Positions 17,029-25,812 of a DNA stretch of 64,000 nt are shown here, one piece after another. The notes beneath the pieces were generated by a model. That model ran no database searches. It was given only the letters and a program-made list of their open reading frames with translations, and was not told where the DNA came from. The stretch is from Maricurvus nonylphenolicus. Its GTDB lineage: Bacteria > Pseudomonadota > Gammaproteobacteria > Pseudomonadales > Cellvibrionaceae. The stretch covers positions 2,170,001 through 2,234,000 of the forward strand of contig NZ_AP031498.1 of NCBI RefSeq assembly GCF_042854845.1, given 5' to 3'. Made by a program: the position numbers and the translations under genes. Positions within the stretch are counted from its first letter, which is position 1; each line of letters begins with the position of its first letter.

Positions 17029-18231
17029 TTAAACTCTTTCGATCAATAGTGCTGTACCTGCACCTGCTGCGCCACTGGCTGCGACAATACCACGCTTCAA
17101 ATCCTGTCGTTCCAGTTCATCGAGAAGGGTACCTGCCATTACTGCGCCGGTTGCGCCTAGAGGGTGGCCCATGGATAGGCAGCCGCCGTTTACATTGAGT
17201 TTGCTGTCATCGATTTCCAAGTCCTGTTTGCACTTGGCGATGGTGGCGGCAAAGGCCTCGTGAATTTCGAACAGGTCGATATCTTCATTGGTTAAACCTT
17301 CTTTTACCATCAATTGTTTGGCGGCGGTGACACAGCCGGATACAACTTGCAGAGCATCATCGTTGATATTGATCATGCCGTGAATAATAGCTCTGGGTTT
17401 TAGGTTAAGTTGTTTACCAATAGCTTCGGAGCCAATTAACAATATTGCGGCGGCATCGGCCATACCGGGGGAATTGCCTGCGGTATGGATATGGTTAATC
17501 GCGTCGAGCTGCGGATTACCAGCCAGCTGTACGGCATCTAAGCCTTTAGCGCCCAGTTCGGCGAAGGAGGGTTCAAGAGCCGCCAGTTTTTCCAGACTGT
17601 TATCCGGGCGTACCAATTCGTCGTGACTGAGTGTGACATCTTTAATCGGGTTGTAGATGGGAATAATGCCTTTAAAGCGGCCTTCCTGTTGTGCCTGGTG
17701 AGCACGTTGGTGACTGGTTACGGCGATTTGATCAGCATCTTCTCTTGATACGTTATGCAGGCTGGCTATCAGGTCGGCGCCATTGCCCATCATTAACATG
17801 CCCAGCTTGGCTGCAAGTTTGGGGTTGATAAAGGCAGCGGGTTTATCCGAAAGCATGGGGGCTCGCGACATCATTTCTACACCGCCGGCGACTACCAGTT
17901 CATCGTTACCGGTCATCACTTTCATGGCGGCAAAGTTAATCGCATCAATGCCAGAGGAGCAGTAGCGATTGAGGGTGAGCCCTGGGATGTGCTGCGGCCA
18001 ACCCGCGTACATGGCGGAGGTTTTGGCAACGTTGGCGGCTTGTTCGCCGGTTTGGGTAACACAGCCGAGAATAATGTCGTTGATATGTTTTGGGTCCAGG
18101 TCGTTGCGCTGTTCCAGTGCTTTATAGAGAGCGCTCAGAAGCTCCAGTGGCAGCAGTTCATGCAGGCTGCCTTTTTCACTGGCTTTACCCCGTGGTGTAC
18201 GGATGGCATCAAAGATATAGGCTGTGTTCAT
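17029..18231 (-). CDS. Acetyl-CoA C-acyltransferase (degradative thiolase, FadA/AtoB-like)
   Basis: 400 residues with the full set of classical thiolase motifs: nucleophile C91 in NRYCSSGIDA, IHEAFAA, and the C-terminal GGCLSMGHPLGATG holding the second active-site cysteine's region. It cleaves 3-oxoacyl-CoA into acetyl-CoA and a shortened acyl-CoA in the cytoplasm. Unlike the SCP-x-like thiolases earlier in the window it belongs to the general beta-oxidation type. It is divergent from the FadE-like gene; the 220-bp gap has one box I motif for each gene, so the two are likely expressed together. Confidence 0.92.
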   Translation of the reverse strand: MNTAYIFDAIRTPRGKASEKGSLHELLPLELLSALYKALEQRNDLDPKHINDIILGCVTQTGEQAANVAKTSAMYAGWPQHIPGLTLNRYCSSGIDAINFAAMKVMTGNDELVVAGGVEMMSRAPMLSDKPAAFINPKLAAKLGMLMMGNGADLIASLHNVSREDADQIAVTSHQRAHQAQQEGRFKGIIPIYNPIKDVTLSHDELVRPDNSLEKLAALEPSFAELGAKGLDAVQLAGNPQLDAINHIHTAGNSPGMADAAAILLIGSEAIGKQLNLKPRAIIHGMININDDALQVVSGCVTAAKQLMVKEGLTNEDIDLFEIHEAFAATIAKCKQDLEIDDSKLNVNGGCLSMGHPLGATGAVMAGTLLDELERQDLKRGIVAASGAAGAGTALLIERV

Positions 18232-18278
18232 TTTGGACCCGGAATTCGTTGAAGTATTTATTTAACGCTATCATTGAG

Positions 18279-18296
18279 GGTCTTTTACTGCAAGTA
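18279..18296 (+). promoter_or_regulatory. Box I motif before the thiolase gene
   Basis: GGTCTTTTACTGCAAGTA lies 48 bp before the minus-strand thiolase start at 18231. Confidence 0.55.
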
Positions 18297-18378
18297 TTGT
18301 TGGTATAAGGGTTGTGGAGGTTATTTTAGTCATTAATTCAGTGTTTAGTTTGATTGACCGGCAGTTATTCATAATGAT

Positions 18379-18396
18379 AGTCTTTTAATGAAAGTT
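18379..18396 (+). promoter_or_regulatory. Box I motif before the FadE-like gene
   Basis: AGTCTTTTAATGAAAGTT lies 56 bp before the start at 18452. It shares the divergent promoter region with the box at 18279, 100 bp away. Confidence 0.55.
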
Positions 18397-18451
18397 ACAT
18401 GTTACGTCTTACATTACCCGCCTGAAATGGTTGTTCTGGAGTTCCCCGTCT

Positions 18452-20254
18452 ATGCCTAGTTATAAAACCCCGCTTAAGGATATTCAGTTTGTGTTTAATG
18501 AGTTGCTGGATTACCCCTCACACTATGAGCGTTTAAAGGGATGTGCCGAGGCCAGCTCTGACTTGGTGGACGCGGTGTTGAATGAAGCGGCCAAGTTTTC
18601 TGAAGAGGTGCTGTCACCCTTAAATCGTGTGGGTGATCAGGAGGGATGTACCTGGACGCCGGAAGGCGTGATTGCGCCCACAGGTTTTAAAGAGGCTTAT
18701 AAGCAATATGTCGACAATGGTTGGCCGTTGTTGTCTGTGCCTGAGGCATTAGGCGGCCAGGGGTTACCCAGCTCGCTGAGTATGGCGGTGACCGAAGCTG
18801 TGTCGACTGCCAATGTGTCTTGGTCCGGTTACCCCGGTTTGAGTCAGGGGGCCATTAAAACCTTGATTGAGCATGGCACCGATTGGCAGCGTGATGTTTT
18901 GTTACCAAAGCTGGTTAGCGGAGAATGGACGGGCACTATGTGTTTAACCGAATCCCATTGTGGCTCTGACCTTGGTCAGCTGCGCACGCGTGCGTTGCCG
19001 CAAGAGGATGGCAGCTACGCTATTACGGGTACCAAGATTTTTATCTCCAGTGGCGACCACGATATGGCCGACAATATTGTGCATATTGTGTTGGCGCGTT
19101 TGCCGGATGCTCCCGCTGGCACAGCGGGTATTTCTTTATTCGCGGTACCCAAATTTAATGTTTCCGATGCGGGCGGTATCGCCGATCGCAATGGGGTTAA
19201 GTGTGGTTCCATCGAGCATAAGATGGGTATCCACGGTTTTGCCACTTGTGTGATGAACTTCGAAGACGCCAAAGGTTATTTGATAGGTGAGCCGAATAAA
19301 GGTTTGGCTTGTATGTTTACCTTTATGAATCACGCACGTTTGGCCACAGGTATGCAGGGGTTAGTGCATTCCGAAATCGCTTACCAGGGCGCGATTCCCT
19401 ATGCCCATGATCGCTTGGCAATGCGTTCGTTAAGTGGTCCCAAAAACCCTGATGGCCCTGCGGACCCTATTATTGTGCACCCAGATGTACGTCGTTTACT
19501 GTTAACCATTAAAGCGATCACCGAAGGTTGCCGAGCCTTAAGTTATTACACCGCGCAACAGTTGGATTTATCCGAATACGGAGAGAGTGAAGAAACCCGT
19601 AAACAAGCGGAATCTCTGCTGGCTTTGATTACCCCAATCTGTAAAGGATTTATGACGGAGTTGGGGCTGGAAGCTGCCAGCCATGGTGTTCAGGTATTCG
19701 GTGGCCATGGCTATATCAGTGAGTGGGGCATGGAGCAGAATATGCGCGATAGCCGTATCTCAACCTTGTATGAAGGCACCACCGGTATCCAGTCGCTGGA
19801 TTTATTAGGTCGTAAAGTGTTGGGTAGTGGTGGCAAGCTGTTACAGCCGTTACTGGCTGAAATTTCTCATTACTGTGAAGGTCTGTCTACCAATGCAGAT
19901 ATGCAGGAGTTCGTTGCTCCCTTGCAGGATGCGGTACAAACCTGGCAGGAGGTTTCCATGCAAGCAGGCGCAGCGGCCATGGAGAATCCGGAAGAGGTGG
20001 GAGCGGCTTCGGTCGATTACCTGATGATTTCCGGTTATACCTTATTCGCTTACCTTTGGGCGCGTATGGCGCAAGTGGCTCAGCAGCAAATATCAGCGGG
20101 TGAGGGCGATGAGACCTTCTACCAGGGCAAAGTCCACACTGCGCGTTTCTACTTCCAGCGTTTATTGCCGCGCGTTGCTACGCATAAAGCGACGCTGGCA
20201 TCGGGCGCTGATAATTTGATGGCAATGCCTGAAGCCTGTTTTGCGCTCAATTAA
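18452..20254 (+). CDS. Acyl-CoA dehydrogenase (long FadE/DmdC-like type)
   Basis: 600 residues from the ATG at 18452; a TTG at 18431 is in frame but has no support. The order is an N-terminal extension (MPSYKTPLKDIQFVFNELL), the helical domain, the FAD-contacting CLTESHCGSDLG and TKIFISSGDHD, and YEGTTGIQSLDLLGRKVL with the catalytic Glu of YEGT. A C-terminal extension of about 120 residues follows, as in 3-methylmercaptopropionyl-CoA dehydrogenase-like enzymes. It introduces the 2,3 double bond of an acyl-CoA and passes electrons to ETF. A homologue with the same N-terminus begins at 63682. A box I motif lies upstream, and the thiolase gene is its divergent partner. Confidence 0.9.
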   Translation: MPSYKTPLKDIQFVFNELLDYPSHYERLKGCAEASSDLVDAVLNEAAKFSEEVLSPLNRVGDQEGCTWTPEGVIAPTGFKEAYKQYVDNGWPLLSVPEALGGQGLPSSLSMAVTEAVSTANVSWSGYPGLSQGAIKTLIEHGTDWQRDVLLPKLVSGEWTGTMCLTESHCGSDLGQLRTRALPQEDGSYAITGTKIFISSGDHDMADNIVHIVLARLPDAPAGTAGISLFAVPKFNVSDAGGIADRNGVKCGSIEHKMGIHGFATCVMNFEDAKGYLIGEPNKGLACMFTFMNHARLATGMQGLVHSEIAYQGAIPYAHDRLAMRSLSGPKNPDGPADPIIVHPDVRRLLLTIKAITEGCRALSYYTAQQLDLSEYGESEETRKQAESLLALITPICKGFMTELGLEAASHGVQVFGGHGYISEWGMEQNMRDSRISTLYEGTTGIQSLDLLGRKVLGSGGKLLQPLLAEISHYCEGLSTNADMQEFVAPLQDAVQTWQEVSMQAGAAAMENPEEVGAASVDYLMISGYTLFAYLWARMAQVAQQQISAGEGDETFYQGKVHTARFYFQRLLPRVATHKATLASGADNLMAMPEACFALN

Positions 20255-20386
20255 CTTAACCCTTAATGGGTATTGGGCAGGTGATTCTAGCGGTATTAAA
20301 GGATTTTACTGCGTAAGCTAGTGCAAGTAAGTGGTGGCTGATTTATTATGCGGCCGTATTACCGTATTTGAGTATGCACACTGTTT

Positions 20387-21334
20387 ATGCAATTTAGCCA
20401 CCAGATCCTCACTAACCCGGTTGCCCGTGGACTCAATGTTCTGGGTGATCGCTGGACCATTCTGATCATGCGCGATGCCTTCCTTGGTCGGCATCGTTTT
20501 AGTGAGTTTCGTGAGCACACCGGTATAGCTCGCGGCACCTTAACCAGCCGTCTTGAGTCTCTGGTTGAGCAGGGTTTGATGTACAAGAAACCCTACTCAA
20601 CAGCGCCTTTACGCCATGAGTACCGCTTAACCCAGGAGGGATTGGCGCTGTACCCATGGGCGCTATTGATCTGGCAGTGGGAAGCGGACTGGGCCGATCA
20701 GGCCGATGCCGGGGTTCCCCAGGTATTACTGCATAAAGTCGGTGAAAAGCACAATCTAGTACCTGCCTGTGTATGCCGTCATTGTGGTGAGGCCGTTCAT
20801 TACGATGATGTGGAGCGTGTTGATGCTGAGATTGATGATCAGCTCAAGGTCAGCGAGGCGGCTCTACGTAAAGAAATGGGCAGCCAGCGTCGAACCCGCA
20901 CCGCCAAGGTGTCCAAAGATGCTGACCAGAGCTTATCCCATGTTGTCGATATTATCGGCGATCGCTGGACCACCCTGATCCTGGCTGCGGCTTTCCTGGG
21001 CTTGCAGCGCTACGATGATTTCCAGCAGCAACTGGGCATTGCCACCAATATCCTGGCAGACCGCTTGAAGATGCTGGTGCAGATGGAGGTGCTGGAGCGT
21101 AAGGAATACCAGACCACACCACCTCGTTCACAGTATGAACTCACCGAAAAGGGCAAATCCCTCTACCCACAAACCCTGGCAATCCGCCAGTGGGCCCTGG
21201 ACCATCTGCCCCCTGTGCCACACCCCTACAAGCTGGTTCACCGTTCCTGCGGCGCCGATCTGGCCATCGATGTAATCTGCAATACCTGTGGCGAAGTACC
21301 TGCCGTGGGTGAAGTGGAGTTCGAGGCTCCTTAG
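20387..21334 (+). CDS. Tandem-domain HxlR family transcriptional regulator
   Basis: 315 residues, about three times the length of an ordinary HxlR protein. Two winged-helix domains are present: residues about 10-95 (LGDRWTILIMRDAFLG, FREHTGIARGTLTSRL, YRLTQEG) and about 185-265 (IGDRWTTLILAAAFLG, GIATNILADRL, YELTEKG). Each is followed by a short segment with CxxC (CRHCGE and CNTCGE) that could bind zinc. HxlR proteins usually dimerise to bind a palindrome; here one chain carries both domains. It lies at the end of the box I gene set and is the only regulator there, so it is the best candidate to bind box I. A weak box-like sequence (GGATTTTACTGCGTAAG, 20301) precedes its own gene. Confidence 0.88.
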   Translation: MQFSHQILTNPVARGLNVLGDRWTILIMRDAFLGRHRFSEFREHTGIARGTLTSRLESLVEQGLMYKKPYSTAPLRHEYRLTQEGLALYPWALLIWQWEADWADQADAGVPQVLLHKVGEKHNLVPACVCRHCGEAVHYDDVERVDAEIDDQLKVSEAALRKEMGSQRRTRTAKVSKDADQSLSHVVDIIGDRWTTLILAAAFLGLQRYDDFQQQLGIATNILADRLKMLVQMEVLERKEYQTTPPRSQYELTEKGKSLYPQTLAIRQWALDHLPPVPHPYKLVHRSCGADLAIDVICNTCGEVPAVGEVEFEAP

Positions 21335-21450
21335 CCATTCTCGGGCTCGAAAATGTGAGCTATCGCAATTTCAGCTATTTCCCTGATTGCCGGTAAAATC
21401 TGAATCGACTAGTTTTAGCTGGTTCAACGGTTATCTATAGGGAAATAGCA

Positions 21451-21920
21451 ATGAAATTTAATGACTTGTGGGAGAACCATCCAACAGTTGAATCACTTAT
21501 TGATGACGCTCCTTGTAAGGTCAACGGGAAAAGGGCCTTTGAGAATCAATGTGCTATCAGAATGGGGCAAGCCCTAGTTAAATCTGGAGTAAATTTAACC
21601 TCTTTTAAAGGTGCGAGGTGTTGGCACAAGCACTCTCCTGCTCATATCCTAAGAGCGGAAGAATTGCAAAATGGCTCAAGACGGCTTTTTCCCCAGTTAA
21701 ACAAGTAGTTGAATTTGAAGGTGTTAACGGTTTTGATCAGATCCGAGGCAAGAAAGGGATAATCTTTTTTAAGGATTATTATGGCCCTGGAAACCAGGGG
21801 GATCATATAGATCTATGGAATGGAAATCGCTTAACCAAATACAGTTCGTGGTTTGAGTTTGCTTTCCGCAATGGTAGGCACTATTCAGATGCTACGGTCT
21901 GGTTTTGGGCGATGCACTAG
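21451..21920 (+). pseudogene. tae4: Type VI secretion amidase effector Tae4, frameshifted
   Basis: The first frame (21451-21708) encodes the N-terminal half of a Tae4-like D,L-endopeptidase: MKFNDLWENHPT, the catalytic cysteine C34 in NQCAIRMG, and FKGARCWHKHSPAHILRAEEL. The rest is in the +1 frame up to 21920: AKWLKTAF, GKKGIIFFKDYYG, GDHIDLWNGNRLT with the catalytic histidine, and VWFWAMH. Restoring one G near 21665 (GAATTGGCA for GAATTGCA) joins the two halves into one protein of about 157 residues, the usual Tae4 length. Tae4 cuts the peptidoglycan peptide of rival cells after T6SS delivery. Either the gene is inactivated or the base was missed in sequencing. There are no T6SS structural genes here. 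Confidence 0.87.
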
Positions 21921-21930
21921 GGATTTTTCT

Positions 21931-22269
21931 ATGACGCGTACAGTTCTGTTTCTATTTGCATTCAGCATAGTTCTGGGATGTTCTCTTGAAGAGCGCCCCC
22001 CTTACGAAAGTATTGAAAATACCCTTCCTGCTGGCGGGGTAGCTATAGCTTATGATCCTGCTTCCAGTTTTACTAATATACCAGAGGTTCAAGAAGCGCT
22101 AACGGAAGAGCAAAAGGCAGTATTTACATCTTCTTTGTCTTGGTACGGGACTGAGTCCAACCATGGCCTTGAAAAATTGAGTGGTAAAACTGCAAAGCAG
22201 TTAGTTGATATCGTCAATTGCTTGAAGACGTCTGACTCTCAGCAGCAGGAACGATGCTTTAATGGTTAG
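21931..22269 (+). CDS. Small lipoprotein, candidate immunity protein to the Tae4 toxin
   Basis: 112 residues from the ATG at 21931; a longer frame begins at 21853 inside tae4 and lacks a signal sequence at its start, so it was rejected. The lipoprotein signal peptide ends in IVLGC, with C17 as the lipidated residue. The mature part has the segment LSGKTAKQLVDIVNCLK, reminiscent of a family of small uncharacterised lipoproteins. It begins 10 bp after the toxin frame, which is where Tae4 immunity (Tai4) genes sit, and a lipoprotein would be in the periplasm where Tae4 acts. I do not recognise Tai4 sequence motifs, so the role is inferred from place and localisation. It overlaps the next gene by 8 bp. 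Confidence 0.72.
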   Translation: MTRTVLFLFAFSIVLGCSLEERPPYESIENTLPAGGVAIAYDPASSFTNIPEVQEALTEEQKAVFTSSLSWYGTESNHGLEKLSGKTAKQLVDIVNCLKTSDSQQQERCFNG

Positions 22270-22969
22270 AGCATTTTTGAGGGAAAAAACGAATCATATT
22301 CTTGTTATATTTCTAGCTCATACGCTCCTTCTCCCCTCCGCTTCAGCGGCTGACAGCGTGTGTTTTGGCACAACTTCAAATGGCCGTTTGGAGCAGGGCG
22401 TAAAACTTCCTGCTGAGGGTAAGAATTATGTGGGCTATAGTGCGGTTGCCCGTATCGCTGGACGCACTTATGTTCATTCGACGGTAAAGGACATTGTTGT
22501 TGCCGCCTACCAGAATCTGGAATCCTCCCAGCCCGGCAAGGTATACAAATACGCTGAAACCGGTTTTAAGCAAGGGGGAGAATTCAAGCCCCATAAGACC
22601 CACCGAAATGGCTTATCTGTAGATTTTATGACCCCTATGAAGAACCAGAAGGGGGAATCTGTTCATTTGCCGACCCATCCACTAAACAAGTTTGGCTACG
22701 ACATTGAGCTGGACTCACAAGGCCATTACGACGGGCTGTCGGTCGATTATGAGGCCTTGGCTGCCCATATCGTCAGCCTGCATAAGGAGGCCAAAAGCAG
22801 GGGGTATGAGCTGTGGAGGGTCATCTTCGACCCTCAATTGCAGCCTGGCCTTCTCGAAACTCAGTATGGAGAGTATCTGCAAAAGCATATCCAACTCTCC
22901 AAGAAACGCTCCTGGGTAAGGCATGATGAGCACTACCACGTCGATTTTAGCGTGCCGTGCCGCCAGTAG
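22262..22969 (+). CDS. Exported LAS-type metallopeptidase (MepA-like murein endopeptidase)
   Basis: 235 residues with a signal peptide ending at about residue 29 (PSASA). The zinc motifs of the LAS peptidase fold are visible: HRNGLSVDF (H-x6-D) and, near the C-terminus, HDEHYHVDF (HxH). This arrangement occurs in penicillin-insensitive murein endopeptidase and related peptidoglycan hydrolases. It should act in the periplasm on peptide cross-links. The gene overlaps the lipoprotein gene by 8 bp, so it is co-translated with the candidate immunity protein. That suggests a second cell-wall enzyme linked to the toxin locus, either an effector or a housekeeping repair enzyme. Confidence 0.78.
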   Translation: MVRAFLREKTNHILVIFLAHTLLLPSASAADSVCFGTTSNGRLEQGVKLPAEGKNYVGYSAVARIAGRTYVHSTVKDIVVAAYQNLESSQPGKVYKYAETGFKQGGEFKPHKTHRNGLSVDFMTPMKNQKGESVHLPTHPLNKFGYDIELDSQGHYDGLSVDYEALAAHIVSLHKEAKSRGYELWRVIFDPQLQPGLLETQYGEYLQKHIQLSKKRSWVRHDEHYHVDFSVPCRQ

Positions 22970-23121
22970 TTGATTGAAAATTAGCCTGTTTGGGGCCTTC
23001 TGATTTCCCTATCTTCATCCTCTCGGAAGCACCTGTGTGGCCTAGCGCCAGCAGGGCGCCTGAGGTACAATCGCCGCCTTTCAAATTCGCGATATGGATC
23101 GTTTTGTAACTAAGAGATCTT

Positions 23122-24217
23122 ATGGAAATCCAACCGCTGTTAAACCACCTCAAAGACCTGCAAGAGCGTACTGACGTTCTTAGGGGGTATCTTTGACTAT
23201 GAACACAAGAAAGAACGCCTAACCGAAGTTGAGCTGGAGCTGGGTGAGCCCTCTGTATGGGACAACCCGGAGCGTGCCCAGGAGCTGGGCCGCGAGCGTT
23301 CCAACCTCGAAGCCATTGTAAAAACCATCGATGACCTGGACCAGGGCGTGGTTGATTGCCGCGATCTGCTGGAAATGGCCGTTGAAGAGGATGACGAAGA
23401 CTCCGTCGCCGATGTCGAGACCGAAATTGCCGGTTTGGATGAGCATCTGGCCAAGTTGGAGTTCCGTCGTATGTTCTCCGGTGAGATGGACCCTAATAAC
23501 GCCTTCCTTGAGATCCAGGCCGGCTCCGGTGGTACCGAAGCCCAGGACTGGGGCGAGATGCTGCTGCGTATGTACCTGCGCTGGGGTGAGGCCAAGGGCT
23601 TCAAAACCACCCTGGAAGAGTGCTCCGCTGGTGAAGTTGCAGGTATTAAATCCGCGACTATCCGCTTTGAGGGCGAGTATGCCTTTGGCTGGCTGCGTAC
23701 CGAGACCGGTGTTCACCGCCTGGTGCGTAAATCACCGTTTGATTCCGGTGGCCGTCGTCACACCTCGTTTACCTCGGTGTTTGTATCCCCGGAGATTGAT
23801 GACAATATCGAGATCGATATTAATCCGGCGGATGTTCGCACCGATACCTACCGCGCCTCCGGTGCCGGTGGTCAGCACGTGAACAAAACCGACTCTGCGG
23901 TACGTTTAACCCACGAACCTACCGGTATTGTGGCCGAGTGTCAGAGTCAGCGTTCACAGCACAAAAACCGTGATCAAGCCTGGAAGATGCTGCGTGCGAA
24001 GTTGTACGAGCAGGAAATGCTCAAGCGCAACGAAGAGAAGCAGGCGATGGAAGACACCAAGTCTGATATCGGCTGGGGCAGCCAGATTCGCTCCTACGTA
24101 CTGGACGATCAGCGCATTAAAGATTTACGCACCAATGTTCAAACCAGTAACTGTCAGAATGTTTTGGACGGTGATCTGGACCAATTTATCGAGGCAAGCC
24201 TGAAGGCTGGCCTCTAA
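23122..24217 (+). CDS. prfB: Peptide chain release factor 2, with programmed +1 frameshift
   Basis: The first 24 codons (from the ATG at 23122) end at TGA 23194-23196; the protein continues in the +1 frame from GAC at 23195, giving coordinates 23122-23193 joined to 23195-24217 and about 364 residues. RF2 reads UGA and UAA stop codons and releases the finished protein from the ribosome. The GGQ catalytic motif is in SGAGGQHVNKTDS, and the C-terminal part has the usual QSQRSQHKNR stretch. It is followed 27 bp later by lysS, the same order as in many gammaproteobacteria. Confidence 0.96.
23182..23197 (+). promoter_or_regulatory. prfB autoregulatory frameshift site
   Basis: AGGGGGTATCTTTGAC: a Shine-Dalgarno-like AGGGGG sits just before the slippery CTT and the in-frame TGA. 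When RF2 is scarce the ribosome slips +1 at CUU and makes full-length RF2. The site matches the canonical bacterial signal. Confidence 0.96.
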
Positions 24218-24244
24218 GTGACTAGCCACGGATTATAAATAATC

Positions 24245-25750
24245 ATGAGCAACGACAACCAACAACCGCAAGATGAAAACAAGCTGATAGCGGTGCGCCG
24301 TGAAAAGCTGCAGGCACTGCGTGAGCAGGATGGCCCAACATTCCCCAATGCATTCCGCCCAGAGCACAAAAGCCAGGCGCTGAAAGATGCCTTCGGTGAG
24401 AAGAGCAAGGAAGAGCTGGAAGAAGCCAAGAACATTGTTAGCGTTGCCGGTCGTGTAGTGGCCAGCCGCGGTGCTTTTATGGCGATCCAGGATGTGGAAG
24501 GCCGCATCCAGTTGTACGTGACCAAAGCTGCGCGTCCTTTTGCCAAGAGCCTGGATCTGGGTGATATCGTTGGTATTAAAGGCGAGCTGCACAAGTCCGG
24601 TAAGGGCGACTTGTATGTGCAGATGGATGAGTACGAGCTGCTGACCAAATCCCTGCGTCCGCTGCCGGATAAATTCCACGGCCTGGCCGATCAGGAGATG
24701 CGCTACCGTCAGCGTTATGTTGATCTGATTGCCAACCCGGATGTGCGCGATACCTTTGTAACTCGCTCCAAGGTTGTTCAGTTTATTCGTACCTATTTAA
24801 ACGGCAACGACTTTCTGGAAGTTGAAACCCCAATGCTGCAAGCCATCCCTGGGGGGGCTTCTGCCAAGCCGTTTATCACTCACCATAATGCCCTGGACAT
24901 CGATATGTACCTGCGTATTGCACCAGAGCTGTACCTGAAGCGTCTGGTTGTTGGTGGTTTTGATCGTGTTTATGAAATTAACCGTAACTTCCGTAACGAA
25001 GGTTTGTCGACCCGTCACAACCCTGAGTTCACCATGCTGGAGTTCTACCAGGCGTATGCGGATTACAACGACCTGATGGATCTGACCGAAGACATGCTGC
25101 GTAAGTTGTGTGAAGAAGTGATCGGTACTACTCAGATCAAGAGCACCGTGAAAAACGGCGAAGGTGAAGTGGTTCAGGAAACCACTTATGATTTCACTAA
25201 ACCTTTCCGTCGTATCTCTGTGTTCGATTCTATCCTGCACTTCAATCCGGACATTAAAGCTGAAGCCCTGGCCGACGAAGCTGGTGCTCGTCAGATCGCT
25301 GAGCACCTGGATATCCCACTGAAAGACAGCTGGGGCCTGGGTAAGGTTCAGATCGAGATCTTTGAGAAGACTGTTGAACACCGTCTGGACGATCCAACCT
25401 TCATTACTGAATACCCAACCGAAGTATCGCCGTTGGCCCGTCGTAGCGACACCAACCCGTTTGTTACCGATCGTTTTGAGTTCTTCGTCGGTGGCCGTGA
25501 AATCGCTAACGGTTTCTCAGAGCTTAACGATGCGGAAGATCAGGCAGAGCGCTTTATGGCTCAGGTGGCTGAGAAAGACGCCGGTGATGATGAAGCCATG
25601 CATTACGATGCCGACTACGTTCGCGCACTGGAGTACGGTCTGCCACCGACTGCAGGGCAGGGTATTGGTATCGACCGTCTGGTAATGCTGCTGACCGACT
25701 CGCCGTCTATTCGTGATGTACTGCTGTTCCCGGCGATGCGTCCAGAATAA
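24245..25750 (+). CDS. lysS: Lysyl-tRNA synthetase (class II)
   Basis: 501 residues, the normal length. The N-terminal OB-fold anticodon domain spans about residues 60-170 (VAGRVVASRGAFMAIQDVEG). The class II core has motif 2 around INRNFRNEGLSTRHNPEFT and motif 3 in GQGIGIDRLVML. The enzyme charges tRNA-Lys. It follows prfB directly and is ended by a strong terminator, so prfB-lysS is a typical housekeeping operon embedded between catabolic blocks. Confidence 0.97.
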   Translation: MSNDNQQPQDENKLIAVRREKLQALREQDGPTFPNAFRPEHKSQALKDAFGEKSKEELEEAKNIVSVAGRVVASRGAFMAIQDVEGRIQLYVTKAARPFAKSLDLGDIVGIKGELHKSGKGDLYVQMDEYELLTKSLRPLPDKFHGLADQEMRYRQRYVDLIANPDVRDTFVTRSKVVQFIRTYLNGNDFLEVETPMLQAIPGGASAKPFITHHNALDIDMYLRIAPELYLKRLVVGGFDRVYEINRNFRNEGLSTRHNPEFTMLEFYQAYADYNDLMDLTEDMLRKLCEEVIGTTQIKSTVKNGEGEVVQETTYDFTKPFRRISVFDSILHFNPDIKAEALADEAGARQIAEHLDIPLKDSWGLGKVQIEIFEKTVEHRLDDPTFITEYPTEVSPLARRSDTNPFVTDRFEFFVGGREIANGFSELNDAEDQAERFMAQVAEKDAGDDEAMHYDADYVRALEYGLPPTAGQGIGIDRLVMLLTDSPSIRDVLLFPAMRPE

Positions 25751-25775
25751 GATTACTCTCAAGTAATCTGATCTG

Positions 25776-25803
25776 AAAAGGAGCTCATTGAGCTCCTTTT
25801 TTA
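25776..25803 (+). terminator. Rho-independent terminator after lysS
   Basis: AAAAGGAGCTCA and TGAGCTCCTTTTTT form a nearly perfect stem with a tiny loop and a T-run, 26 bp after the lysS stop. The A-tract on the other side would let it serve the convergent cupin gene too. Confidence 0.88.
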
Positions 25804-25812
25804 TTGCGTGTC

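Noticed and set aside
23122..23196. prfB as a broken gene because of the in-frame TGA.
   Set aside because: The AGGGGG...CTTTGAC context is the known programmed frameshift, and the downstream frame is intact.
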